From contig CAJWJK010000013.1 of assembly GCA_913041535.1 (NCBI GenBank), positions 1-48,632 of the forward strand: 48,632 nt of DNA, written 5' to 3'. Every line of letters begins with the position of its first letter. The first letter of the stretch is position 1. The notes beneath the pieces are model-generated. The model was given only the letters and a program-made list of their open reading frames with translations. It searched no databases and was not told the DNA's origin. The stretch comes from an uncultured Alphaproteobacteria bacterium (GTDB lineage: Bacteria > Pseudomonadota > Alphaproteobacteria > VGEJ01). The position numbers and the translations under genes were made by a program. Positions 32,675 through 42,996 of this stretch are shown one piece after another.

Positions 32675-35142
32675 TGCAAAAAATTGAGATGCAATCGTCT
32701 TTAGGCCTTGCTGATGTTCAATCTGCGGTAGAAGCATCCTTAATTGTTGAGCGATATAATCTCGATACGTTGATGAAACAGGCGGCTCAGATTCGTGATC
32801 AAGGACACGGCACCAACGTCTCTTATTCACGTAAAGTATTTATACCGCTTACTCAACTGTGCCGAGATGTGTGTCACTACTGCACGTTCGCTAGCCCACC
32901 TAAGCGTGGAGAAAGTGCTTACTTATCACCTGATAAGATTCTGGATATTGCGAAAAAGGGTGCAGAGTCTGGGTGTCACGAGGCTTTATTTACTCTGGGG
33001 GATAAGCCGGAGCTCCGTTATCGCCTTGCACGCGAAGAGTTAACGGCGCTCGGCCACGACACGACTCTCTCCTACCTTGAAGAAATGGCGCGTCTGGTGA
33101 TTGATGAAACTGGGCTTTTGCCCCACCTCAATCCTGGCGTTATGACTGCATGTGAAATTGCCAATCTAAGAAAAGTTTCTGTTTCGCAAGGGATAATGCT
33201 TGAAAGTGTTTCCGAGCGCCTTTGTCACAAGGGACAGGCCCACCACGGGTCGCCTGATAAGGTGCCAAATATTCGCCTCGAGGCAATTCGCCTCGCTGGT
33301 GAAATGAGTGTTCCTTTTACATCTGGTATTCTTATTGGCATTGGAGAGACGCGAGTTGAGCGGATAGAGGGGTTGCTTGCGCTTCGAACTCTTCACGAGC
33401 GCTATGGTCACATCCAAGAAATTATCGTTCAGAACTTTCGGGCCAAGGCAGGCACTCGTATGGCTAATGCTCCCGAACCATCGTTAGAGGATCTTCTATG
33501 GACTATATCAGTCGCTAGGCTCATTTTTGGGAGTGAAATGAATATTCAGGCGCCGCCCAATCTAAGTTCGGGTTATTTGCCTCAACTGGTTGCGGCCGGC
33601 ATCAATGATTGGGGAGGTGTGTCACCGGTTACCCCAGATCATGTAAACCCTGAGGCACCATGGCCTAATCTTGATGATTTGGACGCCGAGACAGCAGTCT
33701 GTGGCAAAACCCTGACGCCTCGTCTTGCGATTTATCCTAGATATGTAGATGAGTTAGATCGGTGGGTTGACCCTCTGTTGCGACGCCCAGTTCTGCGCCA
33801 TGCTGATTCTGAAGGGTTTGCACGGGACCATAGGTGGTCCCCTGGTATAGAGCTTGATATCCCTCCAATAGGTGGGGGGCGCCGTCGTGGTATAGAGAGC
33901 CCAGTTTTGCGGTCAATTTGCAGTAAGGCGAGGGCAGGTGAAACGCTGTCTGAAACAGAAATTGTAAGACTATTTGCAGCCCGTGGAGCCGATTATCAGT
34001 ACGTTTGTCAGTCTGCCAACATTCTTCGCCAGGAGGTCTGCGGTGATCAAGTGACTTACGTCGTTAATCGAAACATAAACTATACCAATGTCTGTTTTTT
34101 TGGTTGCCGATTTTGTGCGTTCTCAAAGGGTAAGCTCAGTGAACAGTTGCGTGGACGCCCTTATGATCTAGAGCTTGGAGAGATTGGGCGGCGTGCACGA
34201 GAGGCGTGGGAGCGCGGTGCGACAGAGGTTTGTATGCAGGGAGGCATTCACCCAGATTATACAGGCCACACGTACTTAAAAATCTGCGAGACAGTTAAAG
34301 AGGCGGCGCCAGATATTCATGTTCATGCCTTTTCGCCGCTGGAGGTATGGCAAGGTGCCAGTACGCTTGGCATATCAGTTACTCAATTCCTCGCCAAACT
34401 GCGTGACGCAGGATTAAAATCCCTGCCTGGTACTGCAGCTGAGATCTTGGACGATGAAGTTCGAAACATCATCTGTCCCGATAAGATTAATTCAGAGCAA
34501 TGGCTAGAAGTTATGGCTGCGGCGCATAGCGTCAGTCTTTTGAGTACCGCCACTATCATGTTCGGTCATGTTGATAGTTCAAACCACTGGGCGCGACATT
34601 TATTACGGATACGGGCTCTACAATCAGAGACTGGTGGATTTACAGAGTTCGTACCGTTGCCGTTTGTCCATATGGAAGCGCCGTTATACCTGAAAGGGGA
34701 GGCGCGCAGAGGGCCAACGTTTCGTGAATCGGTTTTAATGCACGCTGTTGCTAGACTGGTTTTGCACCCTGTTATAGCTAATATCCAGACATCTTGGGTA
34801 AAAATGGGACCAAAAGGTGCTAAAGAGTGTCTAAGGGCGGGGGCAAATGACTTAGGTGGGACATTGATGAATGAAACAATCACTCGTGCAGCTGGTGCGT
34901 TGCATGGCCAAGAATTAGCGCCTCATCAAATGGAGTCTCTGATTCGTGCTATTGGCAGAGAGCCGAAACAGAGATCAACGCTTTATGGTCCTGTATCCAA
35001 TGATCGGGTAAATAGTTCATTTGCTGCGTCGGATCTTTCTCCGATCGTTAATCATCCAGCAGTACGGCGCTCACGGCGTCGAAAGGCAGATTTGCCTCGG
35101 AATGAAGACCTAAGGTCTCGTGTTGTAGGCGATGGACTTTAA
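32674..35142 (+). CDS. fbiC: Fused Fo synthase (CofG-CofH)
   Basis: An 822-residue bifunctional radical SAM enzyme that makes the deazaflavin Fo from tyrosine and the flavin precursor 5-amino-6-ribitylaminouracil. The N-terminal CofG half carries the iron-sulfur motif Cys63, Cys67, Cys70 (CRDVCHYC). The C-terminal CofH half carries Cys474, Cys478, Cys481 (CFFGCRFC). The junction lies near residue 400. Fusion is the actinobacterial and proteobacterial form; archaea have two genes. It follows cofC with a one-base overlap and overlaps the acyl-CoA dehydrogenase start by 11 bases, so transcription is continuous. All dedicated F420 genes are therefore in this block. Confidence 0.97.
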   Translation: MQKIEMQSSLGLADVQSAVEASLIVERYNLDTLMKQAAQIRDQGHGTNVSYSRKVFIPLTQLCRDVCHYCTFASPPKRGESAYLSPDKILDIAKKGAESGCHEALFTLGDKPELRYRLAREELTALGHDTTLSYLEEMARLVIDETGLLPHLNPGVMTACEIANLRKVSVSQGIMLESVSERLCHKGQAHHGSPDKVPNIRLEAIRLAGEMSVPFTSGILIGIGETRVERIEGLLALRTLHERYGHIQEIIVQNFRAKAGTRMANAPEPSLEDLLWTISVARLIFGSEMNIQAPPNLSSGYLPQLVAAGINDWGGVSPVTPDHVNPEAPWPNLDDLDAETAVCGKTLTPRLAIYPRYVDELDRWVDPLLRRPVLRHADSEGFARDHRWSPGIELDIPPIGGGRRRGIESPVLRSICSKARAGETLSETEIVRLFAARGADYQYVCQSANILRQEVCGDQVTYVVNRNINYTNVCFFGCRFCAFSKGKLSEQLRGRPYDLELGEIGRRAREAWERGATEVCMQGGIHPDYTGHTYLKICETVKEAAPDIHVHAFSPLEVWQGASTLGISVTQFLAKLRDAGLKSLPGTAAEILDDEVRNIICPDKINSEQWLEVMAAAHSVSLLSTATIMFGHVDSSNHWARHLLRIRALQSETGGFTEFVPLPFVHMEAPLYLKGEARRGPTFRESVLMHAVARLVLHPVIANIQTSWVKMGPKGAKECLRAGANDLGGTLMNETITRAAGALHGQELAPHQMESLIRAIGREPKQRSTLYGPVSNDRVNSSFAASDLSPIVNHPAVRRSRRRKADLPRNEDLRSRVVGDGL

Positions 35143-36355
35143 TCTAAGCGATCGCGTAGTTGCCCTTAAGCATAAGCTTGAGGTTTTTATGGACGATTAT
35201 GTCTATCCAGCTGAGGCTGTTTATTTTGAAGCGTTAGAGGTTGAGGGCCGATGGGTAGTTCCGAAAATAATGGCAGATCTGAAGTCCCGAGCACGTCGTG
35301 TGGGGCTTTGGAACCTGTTTCTCCCTGATACAGAATTAGGTGCAGGGTTGTCTACGCTAGAATATGCACCGTTGTGTGAAATTATGGGTCGTTCGCTGAT
35401 AGCACCAACGGTTTTCAACTGCAATGCCCCAGATACAGGCAATATGGAGATGTTGTGGAACTATGGAACTTTAGCTCAGCAAGAGATGTGGCTGAAGCCG
35501 CTGCTCAACGGCGATATCAGATCAGCATTTGCAATGACTGAGCCTAGCGTTGCATCATCCGATGCGACCAACATAGAAGCCCGTATACAGAGTATCGGAG
35601 GTTTATATAGCGTTAATGGGAGGAAATGGTGGGTCACTAATGCGGCACACCCTGATTGTAAAATTCTGATTGTAATGGGTAAAACGGATCCATCTGGACC
35701 ACGTCATAAACAGCAGTCTATGATTCTAGTTCCCATGGATGCGCCGGGTGTTCAAATAGTTCGAAAACTTACGGCTTTCGGTTATGACGATGCTCCTTCT
35801 GGTCACTGTGAGATCAATTTTAATGACGTTAAAGTGCCTGCCGAGAATATCATTCTCGGTGAGGGGAGAGGGTTTGAGGTAGCTCAAGGTCGCTTGGGCC
35901 CAGGACGGATTCATCACTGCATGCGTTTGATTGGATTAGCTGAACGGTCCTTGGAGGCAATGTGTCGGCGTGGAAACAACCGTGTCGCGTTCGGAAAGGA
36001 GTTGGTGAAGCATGGTACTGTGCGTTCTGATATCGCATATAGCCGTGCAGAGATAGACCAAGCCCGGTTGCTAGTCTTAAAAGCGGCGGACCAGATAGAT
36101 AAGTTGGGTGCAAAGGCAGCACGTGCCGAAATTTCTGCCATAAAGTTTGTAGTTCCAAATATGGTGCAGAGAGTAGTGGATAGGGCTATGCAGGTACATG
36201 GCGCTGGGGGCTTTACGGCTGATTTCGGACTTGCTGAGGCATGGGTTAGTGCGCGTACATTAAGGATGGCGGATGGCCCTGACGCCGTGCATATTGAAAC
36301 TGTTGCCAAGATCGAACTAAGCAGGGATCTCGATAGGGTTTCTGTCAGCTCCTAA
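35132..36355 (+). CDS. Acyl-CoA dehydrogenase family protein
   Basis: A 407-residue FAD flavoprotein that introduces an alpha-beta double bond into acyl-CoA thioesters. Expected blocks are [19 protein letters not shown] (flavin and substrate binding, about residues 133-151), [10 protein letters not shown], and the C-terminal [21 protein letters not shown]. Its long N-terminal part and wording resemble the ACAD10/11-like group, often found beside an aminoglycoside-phosphotransferase-like kinase, as is the case here. It overlaps the end of fbiC by 11 bases, giving an operon that links F420 genes with acyl-CoA oxidation. Its own cofactor should be FAD, not F420. Confidence 0.92.
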   Translation: MDFNLSDRVVALKHKLEVFMDDYVYPAEAVYFEALEVEGRWVVPKIMADLKSRARRVGLWNLFLPDTELGAGLSTLEYAPLCEIMGRSLIAPTVFNCNAPDTGNMEMLWNYGTLAQQEMWLKPLLNGDIRSAFAMTEPSVASSDATNIEARIQSIGGLYSVNGRKWWVTNAAHPDCKILIVMGKTDPSGPRHKQQSMILVPMDAPGVQIVRKLTAFGYDDAPSGHCEINFNDVKVPAENIILGEGRGFEVAQGRLGPGRIHHCMRLIGLAERSLEAMCRRGNNRVAFGKELVKHGTVRSDIAYSRAEIDQARLLVLKAADQIDKLGAKAARAEISAIKFVVPNMVQRVVDRAMQVHGAGGFTADFGLAEAWVSARTLRMADGPDAVHIETVAKIELSRDLDRVSVSS

Positions 36356-37409
36356 TTGCTTCAACTTCACGCCATCCAGCCTCTGCTACTGGTCGTGCCA
36401 AAGCTGCATGTGCTGCGGCATCTGCACTGGCTGCTGTTCCATCGCGAATCCTACCCTTGATACCCTGAAGTATTGCCGCGAGACGGAACATATTAAATGC
36501 TATGTGAAAGTCTAAATAATCCAAGCCGGATCGGTTGGTACGGGTGCAATAATTTTCTACGTACTCATGTTCGCTTGGGATACCAAGGGCTTTAAGATTG
36601 AGACCTGATAACCCTCTAAATATGTTCGGCGGAAGTCGCCATAGCATGCAGTGGTATGCAAAATCAGAGACAGGGTTCCCAACAGTTGAAACTTCCCAAT
36701 CAAGTACCGCTACGATTCGCGTCTCTGTTAAGTCAAAGATTAGGTTGTCTATTCGAAAATCGCCGTGAACTAAAGAACTTGTCCCTTCAGGGGGCAAGTT
36801 AGAGGGAAGCCAGCTTATAAGGTCTTCCATAGCTGCAATATTCTCTGTTTCCGACGATCTGTATTGGTCGGTCCAACGGTGAATCTGTCTTGATAAGTAC
36901 CCGCATGGCTTTCCAAAGTCATTCAGATGCAGGGTAGAGAGGTCGACGGTGTGAACTTGGGAGATAACCTTATTCATTTCATCAAAAATTGCATAGCGTT
37001 CCATTGGAGACATGTCTGGAAGAGAAAGATCCCAGAATATTCGTCCGTCTACATATTCCATGATATAGAAGGGCGTTCCTATTACGTTAGAGTCTTCGCA
37101 CAAGAGCAGCACTTTCGGAACCGGCACCTCACTTGCCTCTAGTGCAGAAAGCACCCGATATTCGCGTTCAATTGCATGTGCGGAGGGTAGTAATTTTCCG
37201 GGTGGCTTTCGCCGTAGGACATAGGTTCTGTGCGGGGTATAAATCTGATAAGTGGGACATGACTGTCCACCACTAAATTGTTGGATTTGGGTTGGGCCAC
37301 GGTAGAGAGGAAGGTTGTATTCAAGGTATGTTTCAAGGCGCGATTTGTTAAAGCGATACTTCTCTCTCACAGGCGTCGTCTCTTCTCTATTTATGATCGG
37401 GAACCTCAT
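36345..37409 (-). CDS. Phosphotransferase (APH/ACAD10-type kinase domain)
   Basis: A 354-residue kinase-fold protein of the aminoglycoside phosphotransferase superfamily. Nucleotide-lobe text [21 protein letters not shown] contains the ATP lysine and the pairing glutamate. The catalytic loop [11 protein letters not shown] has the Asp base and Asn, and VLDWE is the metal-binding motif. Its close kin are the kinase halves of ACAD10/ACAD11, which phosphorylate 4-hydroxyacyl-CoAs before the dehydrogenase half eliminates phosphate. Its neighbour is an acyl-CoA dehydrogenase of that kind, so 4-hydroxy acid degradation is a sensible guess. It is convergent, sharing 11 bases at the 3' ends, so the two are not co-transcribed. 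Confidence 0.87.
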   Translation of the reverse strand: MRFPIINREETTPVREKYRFNKSRLETYLEYNLPLYRGPTQIQQFSGGQSCPTYQIYTPHRTYVLRRKPPGKLLPSAHAIEREYRVLSALEASEVPVPKVLLLCEDSNVIGTPFYIMEYVDGRIFWDLSLPDMSPMERYAIFDEMNKVISQVHTVDLSTLHLNDFGKPCGYLSRQIHRWTDQYRSSETENIAAMEDLISWLPSNLPPEGTSSLVHGDFRIDNLIFDLTETRIVAVLDWEVSTVGNPVSDFAYHCMLWRLPPNIFRGLSGLNLKALGIPSEHEYVENYCTRTNRSGLDYLDFHIAFNMFRLAAILQGIKGRIRDGTAASADAAAHAALARPVAEAGWREVEAIRS

Positions 37410-37509
37410 CCTCTAGTGATTCTTTATATGATCTGTATGCGATCACGCATTATCGAGACGGCCAGACTGATATATTTTTCCCGAATGAGTGGTTTCAAAA
37501 ATATGTGCA

Positions 37510-38745
37510 TTAGTTATCGATACTAGAAATTTTTGCTACGGTTTTTGCAAGCACCTCCAGACCGAGGAGGATGTCAGAATCGTCGCTATTTTCTGAGGTA
37601 TCGTGACTGCGGCCGTCTATACTCGGTATAAACATCATTGCTGTTGGAACGTGGTCCGTTAGGTGTTGTGCGTCGTGGCCAGCGCCACTTGGCATATGCA
37701 TAGACGTTGCACCTAGTTCCTTGGCGCACTTTTCGATAATCTTTCCTAATTCTGCATTCATGTGCGCAGGCTCAAGAGCCATAATACGCTTTGTTTGAAC
37801 TAAAACAGGTCCTGAGGCGTCTATTTCGTAAGCGCATTTATGTATTATTCTTTCCATGTGGTCTAATGCGCTAGTTTGTGAGTCCCTAAATTCTATAAGC
37901 AGCTTAGCCTCAGATGGAACGACGTTGCCAGCTCCGGGCTGTACAGACATGTGGCCGAGGTTCCAAACAGAATCGGTTGTGCGGATAACTTCAAAACCAT
38001 CAACAATTCTGTTTGCACAACGAATTAACGCCATGCCTGCGTCCTTCCTCATAGCCATTGGCGTCGTGCCCGCGTGGTCCGCTTGTCCGTTAAAAAGTAC
38101 CTCAATTCGACGGATTCCGACGATGCTTGTTACGATACCTATACGCTTGGAGTTTGCTTCAAGCCGTGGCCCTTGTTCAATGTGAGCTTCGAGATAGGCT
38201 ATATGTCTGTCGGCATCCACGTGAACGGTAGGTCGCCCTGCGTAACCAGCGATTGATAGAGCAGAAGATAAAGAGGTGCCATCAAGGTTATGAGCTGCGG
38301 CTATATCTTCTGGGCTTATCATTCGAACAAACGACCTGCTACCAAGTGTTCCTATAAATGTGCTCTCTTCGTCTGCAAATGAGATAACATCGATGCCGAT
38401 ATCCTTGATCAAGCCTGATTCTGTTAGTGCCTGTGCGATCTCAATTCCATACAGGACGCCCATCGCTCCATCGAGTCGTCCACCGAGCGGCACGGTGTCA
38501 GTATGGGACCCTAAAAGTATTGCCTGAGAGCAGTTGGGCGATTGGCCATAAACATTACCGACACCGTCGATTGCACACTTAAGTCCAGCATCGTTCATGA
38601 GCTGGGACAGCCAGTTCCGTGCATCAACGTCTTCGCGTGAAAAAGATAGCCTAGTAACGCCAGTGCCTTGCTTTCCGAACTGGGCAAGAGTGTTGATATT
38701 AGAGAGCAGGCGCGCACCTTGAATTGGTATCATGTTCATTATCAT
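37510..38745 (-). CDS. M20-type N-carbamoyl-L-amino acid hydrolase/allantoate amidohydrolase family
   Basis: A 411-residue zinc amidase. Metal ligands show as GSHTDTVPLGGRLDGAMG (His and Asp, about residues 78-95), ADEESTFIG-type text (the Glu pair, about 126-133) and later GAGHDAQHL near residue 355. VEAHIEQGPRLE-like wording is present as LEAHIEQGPRLE, and NQADHAGTTPM as GQADHAGTTPM. Family members hydrolyse N-carbamoyl amino acids, allantoate, ureidoglycine or beta-ureidopropionate, releasing ammonia and carbon dioxide. It could finish what a hydantoinase begins, but it is 11 kb from the nearest hyu gene. The exact substrate is open. Several ATGs occur in the first five codons. Confidence 0.9.
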   Translation of the reverse strand: MIMNMIPIQGARLLSNINTLAQFGKQGTGVTRLSFSREDVDARNWLSQLMNDAGLKCAIDGVGNVYGQSPNCSQAILLGSHTDTVPLGGRLDGAMGVLYGIEIAQALTESGLIKDIGIDVISFADEESTFIGTLGSRSFVRMISPEDIAAAHNLDGTSLSSALSIAGYAGRPTVHVDADRHIAYLEAHIEQGPRLEANSKRIGIVTSIVGIRRIEVLFNGQADHAGTTPMAMRKDAGMALIRCANRIVDGFEVIRTTDSVWNLGHMSVQPGAGNVVPSEAKLLIEFRDSQTSALDHMERIIHKCAYEIDASGPVLVQTKRIMALEPAHMNAELGKIIEKCAKELGATSMHMPSGAGHDAQHLTDHVPTAMMFIPSIDGRSHDTSENSDDSDILLGLEVLAKTVAKISSIDN

Positions 38746-39037
38746 AATCCGAAATTTATGGACGGCACAGATATGACATTATCTATGGGTCGATTATCAT
38801 ACAACATATCGAAAATAAGCGTTTGATATTTCAGTCATTGGATGAAAATCATGTATGCAATAAGGAGTGCGCCAATATATTTCTTTTGTGGGAGCCTTGT
38901 TTCTGCTCGTTTTAATTTTACAAGAAGGGTTTGGTTGTTTCGCTTAGATTGACAGGAGAACAATGCATATTGGCGTGATGGCTATCGTGCAGAATTGAAA
39001 ATATTTTGCTGAGTCACAAGTTGAGGGGGTAATAAGG

Positions 39038-39979
39038 ATGACTATAGGTATAGGCGCGTACGGGCCACGCGCGGGCCGAGCAATTTATGACGCTCTAGCT
39101 GCAGCGGAGCGTGTAGGTGTGGGAGCAATTAGAGGTTTCGTGTCGTTTGCAGCGATCGATAAGCAAGGAAATATACTGCAATCCGAGACGCAACGGGGGG
39201 GGTCAACAACACTTTTTACTGAGGGTGAAAGGACAGGAGTCGAACCTCCCTCAGTGATTTCAGAGGCAAAGTTTGCAGGCCTTATATCCAGTGGCCCTGA
39301 TCGTCCTGATCCCTTATCTCAGTTTATGCTGGCGGATAAGGAAGGGGGGCTGATAACCGGTCATCGTATTCCCAATGCGGTTAGTGCTAGCGGACACCCC
39401 ATGAATGAAGAGGCTTTAAATCTTATGATAAAGGGGTACACGGCTCGCGAAGCCATCGATACAGTTATAGCAAGTAACCCTGAGGCGGATTGTGGCTTGA
39501 TTGCGGTAGATTGCCGGGGCGCAGCATTTGCTCGTAATACAGAGCGAGTAGAGCGTCGGCCGGATTTGGGTATGGCTCAACGGCATGACGAGTCAACTGG
39601 TGCGCAAGTACTTGTTCTTCATAATGCCATTCGACCGTATCCAGCACTGGCCGACCTTGTTGCCAATGTTGCGCTTGACACCATGATGGGAGAAAAGGCT
39701 CCAAAAGGTTGGATTACAATTGATGCGGGGACCCCTGTTGAAATGGGCACCGAGAATGCTGTTCACTGTGACAAGGAAGCTGTTGCTACTCGGATAATTA
39801 CCACGGATCCAGCGATAGGGGTGCGTGGCGACGTGGGCGCTGCGATTTACCTTAATAGTGTAGTGTATGTAGCGGGAAAAAATGCTGGACGCACCACCTT
39901 TGAACCGATTACGACCATGATGGATGGGTGTATTACTGAATTAAGTGGTAAGACGCGTTTACGGATGAGTTACTGCTAG
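39038..39979 (+). CDS. Conserved protein of unknown function (DUF6963-like)
   Basis: A 313-residue soluble protein opening with MTIGIGAYGPRAGRAIYDAL. I believe this is an uncharacterised family, possibly the one named DUF6963, but I cannot confirm the number. The start with Thr-Ile-Gly-Ile directly after Met, the later VDCRGAAFARN and the central GHRIPNAVSASGHPMNEEAL suggest an Ntn-hydrolase-like or isoaspartyl/gamma-glutamyl peptidase-like architecture; that is a guess from appearance. AGGGGG nine bases upstream supports the start. Its stop codon shares the four bases CTAG with the stop of the convergent chaC gene. It lies amid amide-cleaving enzymes. Confidence 0.6.
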   Translation: MTIGIGAYGPRAGRAIYDALAAAERVGVGAIRGFVSFAAIDKQGNILQSETQRGGSTTLFTEGERTGVEPPSVISEAKFAGLISSGPDRPDPLSQFMLADKEGGLITGHRIPNAVSASGHPMNEEALNLMIKGYTAREAIDTVIASNPEADCGLIAVDCRGAAFARNTERVERRPDLGMAQRHDESTGAQVLVLHNAIRPYPALADLVANVALDTMMGEKAPKGWITIDAGTPVEMGTENAVHCDKEAVATRIITTDPAIGVRGDVGAAIYLNSVVYVAGKNAGRTTFEPITTMMDGCITELSGKTRLRMSYC

Positions 39980-40650
39980 GGCGCCGTGTCGTTAGTCATC
40001 AATGAGACGACTTGTTTGCCAATGTTACTAAGAACTCGGTCGGGAATGCCGAGTTCATCAAGATGTGTGAGGGTGTTGAGTAAGTAGTCGGCGCAAGTGC
40101 CAATCGAGCCTTCTGCTGTCGCTATAGTCTTAGCAATTTGAGAATTCGATAGCCGTCCCGTATAGCGCTTACAATCACGATTCATTGCAAATGTTAAAGC
40201 AGTCTCTTGGTGGCCGTTGGTGCGGACTTGAATCCACGTCGGAATGTAAGCACCAGTAATCATTTCTCGTGCCCACACAATTGTTGTCTCCTCTTCGACA
40301 GCTGCGGCAGGGATGCGGTATAGAATCCCTTTACATGATCCGCCGCGTTCAAGCCCGAGCAAAAGGCCGGGACGGTCAGGGCTTCCACGGCCCAGGTTAG
40401 TCCAGAGGCAAAAGCGTCTATGATATCCGTGGACATAACCGATGCAGCGTTCAGAAAAGTTGAAAGCGGGATTCCACATGAGTGATCCGTAAGAAAAGAG
40501 CCACAAGTCTTCGGATGCATTGATGCTAGCCAATGCCGCTTTGCGGGAAGCATTTAGTTCTGATTCGCTCAAAATATCTATATCAACACCACTTTCAATT
40601 ATTTGTTGGCGAATCTGTCCACTTAGAAGGTTTTCTCTAGTAAGCTTCAT
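39976..40650 (-). CDS. chaC: ChaC-family gamma-glutamylcyclotransferase
   Basis: A 224-residue ChaC protein. The family marks are LWLFSYGSLMWNPAF (about residues 50-64), which binds the substrate, CIGYVHGYHRRFCLW directly after, and the TIVWAREMITGAY segment with the catalytic glutamate. ChaC enzymes split glutathione or other gamma-glutamyl compounds to 5-oxoproline and the amine partner, for example Cys-Gly. The 5-oxoprolinase-type fusion at 22607 would recycle the product. It starts three bases after the D-aminoacylase stop and so ends the tupBCA unit. Confidence 0.9.
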   Translation of the reverse strand: MKLTRENLLSGQIRQQIIESGVDIDILSESELNASRKAALASINASEDLWLFSYGSLMWNPAFNFSERCIGYVHGYHRRFCLWTNLGRGSPDRPGLLLGLERGGSCKGILYRIPAAAVEEETTIVWAREMITGAYIPTWIQVRTNGHQETALTFAMNRDCKRYTGRLSNSQIAKTIATAEGSIGTCADYLLNTLTHLDELGIPDRVLSNIGKQVVSLMTNDTAP

Positions 40651-40653
40651 AAA

Positions 40654-42108
40654 TTAGGTAGCTCTTTTGAGTACTCGTCCCTGTCGCACGCCGGTTGTCC
40701 GACCTTCCTGCCATGCGACAAGCCCATTGACTATCACCCGTTCGATCCCATCAGCCTGTTGAAGGGGATCTTCGTATGTTGATCGGTCTGTTATCCTCTC
40801 TGCGTCAAAAATGACGAGATCAGCAAACGCACCTGCTTTTAGTTGGCCTCGGTCCTTAAGGCCAAAGCGGTTCGCAGACAACTGCGTCATTTTTCTTACG
40901 GCTTCCTCTAAACTGAAAAGTCCCAATTCCCGAGCATAATGTCCAAGGATGCGAGGGAAAGTTCCCCACAGACGTGGATGAGGTTTAGTATCGTGCGGGA
41001 GTCCATCAGAGCCTATCATGGAATGAGGGTGACGCAGCACCCGCCTTACGTCTTCTTCATCCATCATAAAGTAAACTGCTCCCGCAGGTTGTAGGCGTTG
41101 GCACATCTGTTGCTCACTCATCTCCATTTCAGCTGCGATTTCGTGAAGATATCGACCGGCCGCTGAGGGTATGGCTGTGGACCAAGTAATTAAAACTTTA
41201 CTGCCTTCCTCTAAAAACTCCGGCAATAGAGCCGTTGAACCAGCAGCATAGGGATATACGTCAAGTCCCACATCCTGCGACAAACGAACAGTGTCAATTC
41301 GTGCCAATGTCTCGTGTGTGCGGCCAAAGTTCTTAACACCCGCGCACTTATGGTGTGAAATAATCACCGGTAGTTTAGCGCGCCGACCTATCTCAAATGT
41401 TTCTTCTAGGGATTCTGATACTTGGTCGTGTTCGTTACGCATGTGGGTGACGTATAATCCGTCACTGATTGCGGCAATTTCTGCCAATGCAATTACTTCT
41501 TCTGTCGGTGCTGCTGAGTTCGTGGGATAGAATAGTCCCGTTGAAAAACCGAGTGCCCCTGCTTTCATGCTATCACCTAGTAATTTGCGCATGGTGTGTA
41601 TTTCGGTGTCAGTGGCTGGTCTGTTAACATCGCACATTGTTCCTACCCGTAGCGTAGAGTGTCCGACGAGTAAGGCAGCATTAACAGCTGGGGGCCTCTT
41701 CTCTAGCTCTTCTATGTAGTCATCCATGGTTATAAATCGATACCAACTCTGATCTCCGAGAAGATTCATCGGGGGCGGGGGAGGTCGATTTAGGTGAATT
41801 GGTGAAAGACTAATACCACAGTTTCCCACAATTACAGTCGTGACACCCTGACTAATTTTCATTGCCATTTGAGGGTCTGATATTAGGGCTCTATCGTCGT
41901 GGGTATGCACGTCGATGAATCCAGGGGAAACTATTCTTCCCGTTGCATCTATCTCCTGTTCGGATACGGTGTTTCCCATGTCGCCGACGGACGTGATTCT
42001 GTCACCGCTTATCGCGATATCTGCTTTTGTTCGTGTACTTCCAGTACCATCGATGACGGTGCCGTTCCGAATAATTAGATCACAGTGTTCTGGGGTGTTT
42101 TCAACCAT
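40654..42108 (-). CDS. N-acyl-D-amino acid deacylase (amidohydrolase superfamily)
   Basis: A 484-residue amidohydrolase that removes the acyl group from N-acyl-D-amino acids. The zinc ligands His68 and His70 (FIDVHTHDD) and the family-specific Cys97 (VGNCGIS) are present. GALGFSTGLFYP and VTHMRNE follow, and SDGLPHDTKPHPRLWGTFPRIL (split near residue 370) holds the catalytic Asp. The last 60 residues give the typical small beta-domain (GAFADLVIFD). Length fits. It sits 54 bases after tupA and 3 bases before chaC on the same strand, a curious pairing with tungstate uptake. Confidence 0.93.
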   Translation of the reverse strand: MVENTPEHCDLIIRNGTVIDGTGSTRTKADIAISGDRITSVGDMGNTVSEQEIDATGRIVSPGFIDVHTHDDRALISDPQMAMKISQGVTTVIVGNCGISLSPIHLNRPPPPPMNLLGDQSWYRFITMDDYIEELEKRPPAVNAALLVGHSTLRVGTMCDVNRPATDTEIHTMRKLLGDSMKAGALGFSTGLFYPTNSAAPTEEVIALAEIAAISDGLYVTHMRNEHDQVSESLEETFEIGRRAKLPVIISHHKCAGVKNFGRTHETLARIDTVRLSQDVGLDVYPYAAGSTALLPEFLEEGSKVLITWSTAIPSAAGRYLHEIAAEMEMSEQQMCQRLQPAGAVYFMMDEEDVRRVLRHPHSMIGSDGLPHDTKPHPRLWGTFPRILGHYARELGLFSLEEAVRKMTQLSANRFGLKDRGQLKAGAFADLVIFDAERITDRSTYEDPLQQADGIERVIVNGLVAWQEGRTTGVRQGRVLKRAT

Positions 42109-42162
42109 TGTTTTTCCTGTAATACGAAGTTGCGGATCGACAAAACAGTTAACCAGGAGTTT

Positions 42163-42996
42163 TTACTCGATAACCTCTGGAGCATTCGGATAAAATAGTT
42201 GCTCTCCGCTAATTTTATAGTGACTGATTAGCTTTTGGGCTTCTGGGCTCGTGATCCACTTTACGAAAAGCTTTGCAGCTGCCGCTTGCACGTGAGGATG
42301 GCGACCAGGATTTACGGCTAGTACTGTGTATTGATTACGCATTTTTGGGTCTCCCGAGGATAGGATAGTTAAAGTACCCTTGTTCTGAAAAGCAAGCCAT
42401 GTTGCGCGGTCTACTACTGTGTAGGCACCCATGCCGTTAGCGAGGTTTAGCGCGGCCCCCATTCCAGAGCCCGTTTCACGGTACCACGAGTGGGCTGCAT
42501 CAACATTTATATGAGCTTCTCTCCATAACTTTCGTTCGGCCATGTGAGTACCGCTGTAGTCGCCTCGAGATACAAATAATGCCTGTGCAGTTGCGATTCG
42601 GCGGAGTGCTTTGGTAGCGTCTTTTATGTTTGAGAGGCTGGCTGGATCGTTTTGCGGCCCAACGATGATATAATCGTTATACATGACTTTGTGCCGAGAC
42701 AAGGCGTGGCCCTCAGCCACTAATTTCTCTTCTGAATTCTTATGGTGTACAAGCAAAACATCGGCATCGCCATTCTTGGCAAGGCGGATAGCTTGCCCAG
42801 AACCTATTGCAATGACATGAACTCTAATGCCCGTTCGTGATTGAAAGGCAGGCAATAAAAATTGCAACAAGCCAGAGTTTTCCGTGGATGTGGTCGAGGC
42901 AAGTACAATCTGACTATCTTCTATCGCAAAAGCACTGGTGGCGATATCGAAGGCTAGCCAACAGAGAACCAAGGGAATTAACCTGAGAGTTACCAC
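42163..42996 (-). CDS. tupA: Tungstate ABC transporter substrate-binding protein
   Basis: The periplasmic oxyanion-binding component, 277 residues, with a signal peptide to about residue 24. TupA marks are clear: LASTTSTENSGLLQFLLPAF with the T-T-S-T oxyanion loop, GSGQAIRLAKNGDADVLLVH, and SRGDYSGTHMAE. ModA of the molybdate system lacks the TTST opening, so tungstate is the better call, though some TupA proteins bind molybdate or vanadate too. Its start overlaps the tupC end by seven bases. It is the last transport gene of tupB-tupC-tupA. Confidence 0.92.
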   Translation of the reverse strand: MVTLRLIPLVLCWLAFDIATSAFAIEDSQIVLASTTSTENSGLLQFLLPAFQSRTGIRVHVIAIGSGQAIRLAKNGDADVLLVHHKNSEEKLVAEGHALSRHKVMYNDYIIVGPQNDPASLSNIKDATKALRRIATAQALFVSRGDYSGTHMAERKLWREAHINVDAAHSWYRETGSGMGAALNLANGMGAYTVVDRATWLAFQNKGTLTILSSGDPKMRNQYTVLAVNPGRHPHVQAAAAKLFVKWITSPEAQKLISHYKISGEQLFYPNAPEVIE

